A stretch of 64,000 nt of DNA from Microbacterium sp. cx-55 (GTDB taxonomy: Bacteria; Actinomycetota; Actinomycetes; Actinomycetales; Microbacteriaceae). A program made the position numbers and the translations under genes. Shown here in pieces: positions 58,729-64,000 of this stretch (its first letter is position 1; each line of letters opens with the position of its first letter). Under the pieces are notes generated by a model. That model was given only the letters and a program-made list of their open reading frames with translations, ran no database searches and had not been told where the DNA came from. Location: positions 620,001 through 684,000 of the forward strand of contig NZ_CP088261.1 of the NCBI RefSeq assembly GCF_021117345.1. The letters are read 5' to 3'.

Positions 58729-59792
58729 GAGTCGGACTCCTGCCCGCCGCGGAGACGCAGCCCACGGTTCTCGTCGTCGTGCCCTGCTACAACTACGGGC
58801 ACTATCTGCCCGCGTGCGTCGACAGCATCCTGGGTCAGACCGGTGTCTCACCGCGCGTGCTCATCATCGACGACGCCTCGACCGACGACAGCGCGTCGGT
58901 CGCGCGTGCGCTCGCGGCACGCGACGATCGGATCGAGGTCGTCGTGCACACCGCGAACGTCGGACACATCGGCACGTACAACGAGGGTCTGTCGAGCGCC
59001 GAGACGACGTATGTCGTGCTGCTGTCGGCGGATGACCTGCTCGCGCCCGGTGCCCTCGGGCGCGCGGTGCGGGTGATGGAGTCCGATCCGCGGATCGGCC
59101 TCGTCTACGGTCATCCGCAGAACTTCGAGGGGGAGCCCGACCCGACGCCGTCGAGCATCACGACGTGGACCGCGTGGACGGGTCCGGAGTGGATCGACCG
59201 GCAGTTCCGTCGCGGGCTCAGCATCATCTACAGCCCGGAGGCCGTGGTGCGCACGGCCGCGCACCGGCAGGCCGGGTGGTACCGACCGGAACTTCCGCAC
59301 TCGGGCGACCTGGAGATGTGGCTGCGACTGGCCGACGTCGCGCACGTTGCCCGGATCAACGGTCCGGATCAGGCGTACCGGCGGGTGCACGAGGCGAGCA
59401 TGATGCACACGGCGTTCGCGACCCCGTTGGCCGATCTCGAGCAGCGCCGCGCCGCCTACGAGTCGTTCCTTGACCGCTCGTCGCTGCCCGCTGCGCGCGT
59501 CGCACGCCTTCGCCGCACGATGCAGAAGCGGCTCGCCGCGGAGGCGATCGGGTGGGCGTGCGACCGGCTGAGCGAACCGGCGCCCCTCCCGGGCGCCGAG
59601 ATCGACCGGTGCCTGGCCTTCGCGCTCGCGACCTGGGACGGCGCGCACCGCCTGTCCGGGGTGCGCGAGCTCGCGCTCCGGCGGAGCCCCTCGTCGGCTG
59701 CGGGCGACCGCATCCGCATCCGGCTCGGATCCGCGGCGCGGAACGTCGCGGGTCGACTGCGCTGGCGACGCTGGAGGTACCTGGGCACATGA
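58725..59792 (+). CDS. Glycosyltransferase family 2
   Basis: A 355-residue GT-A protein: TVLVVVPCYNYGHYLPACVDSILGQTG, VLIIDDASTDDS and the nucleotide-sugar region VVLLSADDLL, where SADD stands in for the DxD metal site. LPHSGDLEMWLRLADVAHVARI is the acceptor-side block common in polysaccharide GT2 enzymes. A basic C-terminal stretch (RLRWRRWRYLGT) may associate with the membrane. Overlaps both neighbours by 4 bases, so translation is coupled through the flippase-GT-GT run. Confidence 0.93.
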   Translation: MRVGLLPAAETQPTVLVVVPCYNYGHYLPACVDSILGQTGVSPRVLIIDDASTDDSASVARALAARDDRIEVVVHTANVGHIGTYNEGLSSAETTYVVLLSADDLLAPGALGRAVRVMESDPRIGLVYGHPQNFEGEPDPTPSSITTWTAWTGPEWIDRQFRRGLSIIYSPEAVVRTAAHRQAGWYRPELPHSGDLEMWLRLADVAHVARINGPDQAYRRVHEASMMHTAFATPLADLEQRRAAYESFLDRSSLPAARVARLRRTMQKRLAAEAIGWACDRLSEPAPLPGAEIDRCLAFALATWDGAHRLSGVRELALRRSPSSAAGDRIRIRLGSAARNVAGRLRWRRWRYLGT

Positions 59793-60952
59793 GCGCCGCA
59801 CGCACGATCCGGCGGGTGGCCTTCGTGCACCCCTCCCGGGGGCCGCTGACCGAGCGAGACTGGTCGGGAACACCCGCGGGCCTGGTCACCGCGCTCCGCG
59901 CGCGGGGCATCGAGGTCGAAGAGATCGGGTACGACGTGCCCGCGCCCGTCCGCGCGGCTGTCCATCTGCTGGCGCGCGCGACCACGCCGAACCCGACCGC
60001 CGCCGAACGCAGCCCGCTGAAGGTCTGGCTGCGCGAGCGTTCGCTCCGGCGCCAGCTCGCCCGGGTCCCTCCGGTGGACGCGGTCATCGCGGTCGGCACG
60101 GACTGCTTCCGCCTGGGGCGGCTCGAGGCGTCGGCGCCGACCGCCACCTACGACGATGCGTCTCTCAGTCGGATGTGGGCGCACCCGGACTCCGACATCC
60201 GCCAGGCCGGCTTCCGCGAGGCCGATGTCGCGCGGTGGATCGCGGTGCAGCGTGCGTCGCAGCGCGCGGCGACCGTCGCCTGTGTCAGCACCGCCTGGGC
60301 GGGTCGCTCGCTCGTGCGCGGCGACCGGATGCCGGAAGAGCGGATCGCGGTCGTCGGAATGGGGCACCGGCCCCGGGACGACGGCGGGGAGGCGTCGCGG
60401 GACTGGGCTTCGCCCACGTTCCTGTTCATCGGGGTCGATTGGCGCCGCAAGAACGGGGATGCGGTGCTGCGTGCCTTCCGTCGGGTGCGTGCGGACTTTC
60501 CCCGGGCGACGTTGCATCTGGTCGGGGCGCACGAGCGCGTCGACGAGGACGGGGTCATCGACCACGGACTCCTCGCCCGCGAGGATCCGCGGGCGCAGGC
60601 AGAGCTCGACGGCGTTCTTCGGAGCGCGACGGCGTTCGTCCTCCCGAGCACGTTCGAGCCCTTCGGCATCGCCTACCTCGAGGCGGCCTCCGCGGGTCTG
60701 CCGGTCATCGCGACCACCGAGGGCGGCGCGGGGGAGATGCTCGGCGACGCGGCGATCACCGTCGCACCCGGTGACGACGACGCCATCCTGCGCGCGATGC
60801 TGATGCTCTGCCGGCCGCAGGAGGCGGAACGGCGGGGCCGGCTGGCCCGCGCCGCCGCCCGCGAGTCCTCGTGGGGTCACGTCGCGGGGCGCATCCTGGA
60901 CGCGCTCGAATCGGCGGCGGCCCCCGAGCGGGAGGCGAACCGCGCGCGCTGA
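59789..60952 (+). CDS. Glycosyltransferase family 4
   Basis: A 387-residue GT-B protein: RVAFVHPSRGPLTERDWSGTPAGLVTALRARGIEV at the start, TFLFIGVDWRRKNGDAVLRAFRRVRADFPRATLHLVG opening the donor lobe, and STFEPFGIAYLEAASAGLPVIATTEGG with the EX7E motif. Last gene of the flippase-GT-GT run. It is convergent with the GT gene at 61040. Confidence 0.93.
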   Translation: MSAARTIRRVAFVHPSRGPLTERDWSGTPAGLVTALRARGIEVEEIGYDVPAPVRAAVHLLARATTPNPTAAERSPLKVWLRERSLRRQLARVPPVDAVIAVGTDCFRLGRLEASAPTATYDDASLSRMWAHPDSDIRQAGFREADVARWIAVQRASQRAATVACVSTAWAGRSLVRGDRMPEERIAVVGMGHRPRDDGGEASRDWASPTFLFIGVDWRRKNGDAVLRAFRRVRADFPRATLHLVGAHERVDEDGVIDHGLLAREDPRAQAELDGVLRSATAFVLPSTFEPFGIAYLEAASAGLPVIATTEGGAGEMLGDAAITVAPGDDDAILRAMLMLCRPQEAERRGRLARAAARESSWGHVAGRILDALESAAAPEREANRAR

Positions 60953-61039
60953 TCACCGGAGTGTCGACGCGCGTGCAGAACCACGCGCCGACTCTTGCGC
61001 GCGCCGACCCCTGCGCGCCGACCCCTGCGCGCCCGCGGG

Positions 61040-62254
61040 TCAGGCGCGCGGGTGACCGACGCGGGTGAGTTCGTCCGCGATCAGGGCGGCGGTCGCCTGT
61101 TGCGTCTCCCGCCAGGAGCGACCGACCACCGACGCGGCGACGCGGGCGGCGTGCGCGTCGCGGTCGGGGCGCCGGACTGCCGTGATGAGCTCTTCGGCGA
61201 GGGCGGAGGGGGTCGCCCGCGCCCATGCGGCGTGCGGGTTGCCGAGGTCCGCTCGAGGAAGCGGCGAGTCGTTGACGACCGCGATCGCCCCCGCCGCGAG
61301 AAGTTCCTCGGCCACCAGCGAGATGTTCGTGAACGAGAGGGCGAGGCCCGCGACCACGGTGTTGTAGAGCGCGTTGAGGGCCGTCGGGTCGAGGTTGCCG
61401 TGCGCCACGTGCGGGAACGGCGCATCGTCGACCGCATCACCGTAGATATGGATCGGTTCGTCGGGGCACGCCTCGTGGAACGCGCTGAGCGTTCGGATGG
61501 CGAGCGCGAAGCCGCGGCGGTCGTTGCTGCGTTTCGCGTAGAACACGACGCCCCGACGCGGGCCGGCGGCCGGCAACGCGCGGTAGATATCGGTGTCGCA
61601 GCCGAAGGGCACGAAGTCGCTCGCGGCGTCCACCTCGTCTCGCAGCGCATCTTGCACCATGTGGCCCAGGGCGATGTGACGGAAACCGAAGCGGTAGCTG
61701 TCCTGCGCGAGGGCGTACTCGGCGCCGTGCGGTACGAAATAGGGCTCGTAGTCCTGGACGAAGTACAGCAGGCGCCCCTCGTCGACCCGGGATGCGGCGA
61801 CGTGCGCGGTCGGCCACGAGGTCGCGACGACGGCGTCGTAGCCCGTGATCCGATCGGGCGCGGGCCGGATGTCGGCGGTCATCCACGGCCACGCCCGCCG
61901 GACCACGTCGGCCTTGCGAGCGAATTCGCCGCCGTGGCGGTCGTAAAGGAGGAGAGTCGTCTTCTGCCCCGCCTCGATCGCCGCCGCCATCATCCGGAAC
62001 TGGGTCGTGTGTCCGCCCGAACCCGGTCCGGGAGGTGCCGCGAGCCACGCCACCTCCGGCGCGCGATCGACGTTCCGCTCCCGTTCGACCGGGGGCCGGA
62101 GGCTCGCGGAATCCGCGAGATCCTGCGACAGCAGCGGAAACTCGAGCTCGTGCGCGCGCAGTCTGGCGGTCAGCCGCAGCGCGGCGTACTGCGCCAGATA
62201 TCGCGGCGAACGCCCGCGAACGCGCGCGAGCAGACGTCGTCCCCCAGATCCCAT
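61040..62254 (-). CDS. WsaF-like glycosyltransferase
   Basis: A 404-residue GT-B protein. VAWLAAPPGPGSGGHTTQFRMMAAAIEAGQKTTLLLYD, then YFVQDYEPYFVPHGAEYALAQDSYRFGFRHIALGHMVQD and IHIYGDAVDD match the rhamnosyltransferase WsaF/rhamnan-synthesis group. ATG 62254 follows a GGGGGG ribosome-binding run and begins MGSGG, with further G runs on both sides of the start codon. It is divergent from the 62536 gene, and their promoters lie about 20 bases apart. Confidence 0.88.
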   Translation of the reverse strand: MGSGGRRLLARVRGRSPRYLAQYAALRLTARLRAHELEFPLLSQDLADSASLRPPVERERNVDRAPEVAWLAAPPGPGSGGHTTQFRMMAAAIEAGQKTTLLLYDRHGGEFARKADVVRRAWPWMTADIRPAPDRITGYDAVVATSWPTAHVAASRVDEGRLLYFVQDYEPYFVPHGAEYALAQDSYRFGFRHIALGHMVQDALRDEVDAASDFVPFGCDTDIYRALPAAGPRRGVVFYAKRSNDRRGFALAIRTLSAFHEACPDEPIHIYGDAVDDAPFPHVAHGNLDPTALNALYNTVVAGLALSFTNISLVAEELLAAGAIAVVNDSPLPRADLGNPHAAWARATPSALAEELITAVRRPDRDAHAARVAASVVGRSWRETQQATAALIADELTRVGHPRA

Positions 62255-62400
62255 GCATCCCCCCACGAGTGCGTGCGCAGGCGCACGGTCGTGCGTCCCC
62301 ATCCTGCTCGAGGAGAGTATCGCATGCCGCGGGGGAGGTATAGAGTGAGCGGACGATCCGAATGGCTGGGGGCCGACGGTGACAACTGGGGGATTTTCAG
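62236..62400. promoter_or_regulatory. Divergent promoters with G-run start regions
   Basis: On the minus strand a -10-like GATACT (complement of 62316-62321) leads a leader of about 55 bases containing TGGGGACGC, a perfect hairpin GTGCGC-CT-GCGCAC and TGGGGGGATGCATGGG at the start codon 62254. On the plus strand a -10-like TATAGA (62339-62344) is followed by GGCTGGGGGCCGACGGTG and ACAACTGGGGG. The order G-run, spacer, start codon, G-run repeats the arrangement seen at 46102, 47312 and 52131. Confidence 0.55.
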
Positions 62401-62543
62401 GCGCGCCTTCGCGCCTCCGGATGAGGCGGGGAACCGCATCCGGTTCATCATCGTGCCCGGCGTTCGTGCGCCCGAGGCGTGCGACTGCGGCACCGTGGTG
62501 CGTCGTCGGCCGTTCCGGCACGATCGGGGCGCGCCATGACTGA
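62389..62543 (+). other. Possible 51-codon upstream ORF overlapping the 62536 start
   Basis: GTG 62389, with G-runs on both sides, opens a frame (VTTGGFSGAPSRL...) that stays open to a TGA at 62541-62543, just past the ATG of the next gene at 62536. If translated, ribosomes would terminate 5 bases beyond that ATG and could reinitiate on it. The encoded sequence is Arg/Ser/Cys-rich and unlike a folded protein. It may equally be non-coding leader. Confidence 0.35.
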
Positions 62544-63603
62544 GCGCTCGCCCCGCGTGCTCTACGTGCGGACGGAAGGGCGCGGCGCCGAGCCACGGGC
62601 CACGCGTCGCGCGCGGGAGCTCGCCGGGTCCGTTCCGCGCCGCGTGCTTGTCGAAGAGGCGTTCGGCTTCGATCTGCTCGGCGAGTCCGACATCCGCGCA
62701 CTCACCGGCTGGCGAGGGCGGATGCTGCGCGCCGTGCCGATGCCGCTGGCCCTCGCCGCCGAGGCGCTGCGGCGGAGCCCGGACTACGACGTCGTGCTCA
62801 CCTGGGCCGAGCGCTTCACGGTCGCCGTCGCCGGCGCGCTGCTGCTGCGCCCGCGCCGCCGCCGGCCGCGTCACGTCGCGATCCTCGACTGGGTGTCCAA
62901 GCCCGTCGTCCGCATCCCGCTTTGGCTGGTCCGCCGGGGCGTCGACCGCGTGCTCACCTGGAGCAGCGTCCAGGGCGCCGTCTGCGTCGACCGCATCGGA
63001 TTCCGGCCCGACCAGGTGCAGCGCATCGAGCACCCCGTCGACGAGAACTTCTTCGCACCGCTCGACGCGACCCGGGTGCAGGTCATGTCGGCCGGTGAGA
63101 CCCAACGCGATTTTCCGACGCTGATCCGGGCGGTCGACGGCTCCGACATCGTCACGACGATCGCGGCGGGGCGGATCGGCGCATTCGGCGGATTCCGCAC
63201 GCGCCTGCGATCGGCCGAAGACCTGCTGACGGCGCCCCCCGGGGTGACGGTCGGCCCGCTGTCGCCGGTCGAGCTCCGGGCCGCGTACGCGGCGGCGTAC
63301 GCGGTCGTCGTGCCGCTCGTCGAGGCCGAGAACAACGCGGGGATCAGCGTGGTCCTCGAGGCGATGGCGATGGGACGACCGGTGATCGTCACCCGCACGG
63401 TGGGCCAGGTCGATGTCGTCGAAGACGGTCGCACCGGCTTCTACGTGCCGCCCGGCGATGCCGGCGCGCTTCGCGCGAAGATCGACTACCTGCGCGAGAA
63501 CCCCGACGTCGGAGACGAGATCGGGCGCCGCGGGCGCGCCGAGGTTCTGGCCCGGCACCGCACCGAGGACTTCGTGGCCGCCGTGCGGGGCGGTGCATCG
63601 TGA
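62536..63603 (+). CDS. Glycosyltransferase family 4
   Basis: A 355-residue GT-B protein: RVLYVRTEGRGAEPRATRRARELAG at the start, IEHPVDENFFAPLD, and VPLVEAENNAGISVVLEAMAMGRPVIVTRTVGQVDVVEDGRTGFYVPPGD in the donor lobe, where E..NNAGISVVLE keeps the EX7E-like spacing. ATG 62536 lacks a good ribosome-binding site, so translation may depend on the upstream frame at 62389. Its stop overlaps the next gene's GTG at 63600. Confidence 0.91.
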   Translation: MTERSPRVLYVRTEGRGAEPRATRRARELAGSVPRRVLVEEAFGFDLLGESDIRALTGWRGRMLRAVPMPLALAAEALRRSPDYDVVLTWAERFTVAVAGALLLRPRRRRPRHVAILDWVSKPVVRIPLWLVRRGVDRVLTWSSVQGAVCVDRIGFRPDQVQRIEHPVDENFFAPLDATRVQVMSAGETQRDFPTLIRAVDGSDIVTTIAAGRIGAFGGFRTRLRSAEDLLTAPPGVTVGPLSPVELRAAYAAAYAVVVPLVEAENNAGISVVLEAMAMGRPVIVTRTVGQVDVVEDGRTGFYVPPGDAGALRAKIDYLRENPDVGDEIGRRGRAEVLARHRTEDFVAAVRGGAS

Positions 63604-64000
63604 CGGTCCAGGAGTTGCTCGTGGTCGTGCTCCGGCGGTGGTACATCCTCGTCGGCGTCCTCGTCGTCACAGCCTGTGTGGGGATGCTGTTCGCCCGCGA
63701 TGACGGACTCTTCGTCACCCGCACGGCCGTCACGTTCGAGGCATCCGATCCCGGTCCGTGGGAGACCGACGGGTCTCGCGAGACCGGCGTGATCTCGCTC
63801 GCCATCGCCGTCTCCCAGCAGGTGGGCGTCGGATCGGATGCCGCCGCGTACGCCGCATCCGATGCCCCGTACTACGGCGCGGGGATCCGCCAGGGCGTGC
63901 GGGTGAGTGTTCCGGACTCGGGCGGCCAATGGCAGGCGAGCTACACCCGCGCGGCGATCATCATCGACGCGGTATCGCCCGACCGGGCGTGGGTGGAACG
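63600..64000 (+). CDS. Chain-length determinant (Wzz)-like membrane protein, partial at right edge
   Basis: A frame open to the window end, starting at GTG 63600 that overlaps the previous stop (GTGA). The first 133 residues are VTVQELLVVVLRRWYILVGVLVVTACVGMLF, then an extracellular part beginning ARDDGLFVTRTAVTFEASDPG. A short cytoplasmic start, LRRWY and one membrane segment resemble the beginning of Wzz/BY-kinase-adaptor proteins. The remainder lies outside the window, so whether a kinase domain is fused cannot be seen. Confidence 0.7.
   Translation, partial: MTVQELLVVVLRRWYILVGVLVVTACVGMLFARDDGLFVTRTAVTFEASDPGPWETDGSRETGVISLAIAVSQQVGVGSDAAAYAASDAPYYGAGIRQGVRVSVPDSGGQWQASYTRAAIIIDAVSPDRAWVE

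Noticed and set aside
55831..58851. 1006-codon minus-strand open frame under the aminotransferase and flippase genes
   Set aside because: Reads as Arg/His/Asp-rich sequence opposite three genes with full family motifs.

Overview
The window is very GC-rich (roughly 70%) with dense genes, many GTG starts, 4-base ATGA/GTGA gene overlaps, LAxTG-type sorting signals and frequent GGATGCG/CGCATCC words. Together with the gene families present this points to a high-GC actinobacterium of the Microbacteriaceae, most like Microbacterium. That placement is an inference from style and gene content, not from a database search. I saw no rRNA, tRNA, CRISPR array, phage gene or transposase.

Layout. 0.1-2.5 kb: a minus-strand BY-kinase-type tyrosine autokinase with a fused chain-length domain, plus a small membrane-anchored companion. 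2.7-9.0 kb: a 2103-residue cell-wall-anchored surface protein, followed by a strong terminator and an array of seven palindromic repeats (9.2-9.74 kb). 9.8-15.0 kb: a sugar-nucleotide-type dehydrogenase, an orphan histidine kinase, a cyclase/NIPSNAP pair and small stress proteins. 15.0-26.0 kb: a galactoside-type utilisation island with a surface-anchored glycosidase, a GH36 alpha-galactosidase, a CUT1 ABC importer without its ATPase, and a LacI regulator with a cluster of matching operators. 26.2-31.3 kb: a zinc peptidase-like protein, a MarR regulator flanked by two paralogous small proteins, a hydrolase, a low-molecular-weight tyrosine phosphatase and a CPBP membrane protease. 31.4-35.8 kb: four overlapping glycosyltransferase genes. 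35.9-45.1 kb: a DeoR regulator, a second palindromic array, an MpaB-type oxygenase, rplM-rpsI-glmM, a TetR regulator, an exopolyphosphatase-type protein and coaA. 45.2 kb to the right edge: a large extracellular-polysaccharide locus that runs off the window inside a second chain-length-type membrane protein.

The polysaccharide locus appears to make an amino-sugar-containing polymer. It has a WbpD-like N-acetyltransferase, a WbpB-like oxidoreductase, a sugar epimerase, two DegT aminotransferases, a PglD-like acetyltransferase, a Wzx flippase, five glycosyltransferases and the Wzz-like start. The kinase at 1-2.5 kb and the phosphatase at 29.6 kb are natural candidates for controlling polymer length or export. 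A large secreted protein in the locus (47312-52099) carries a dimethylformamidase-like catalytic domain whose iron-binding residues appear to be retained.

The strongest unexplained signal is regulatory. Two polysaccharide-locus genes (46102 and 47312) are preceded by a duplicated leader of about 120 bases with a conserved hairpin, and both leaders end in runs of G that surround the ribosome-binding site and start codon. Related G-run/start-codon arrangements occur at 52131, 62254 (minus strand) and 62389, and a partial form at 2690. All of these lie on surface or polysaccharide genes. This may be an undescribed post-transcriptional control element of surface-polymer genes. Three further families of intergenic palindromes are described separately.
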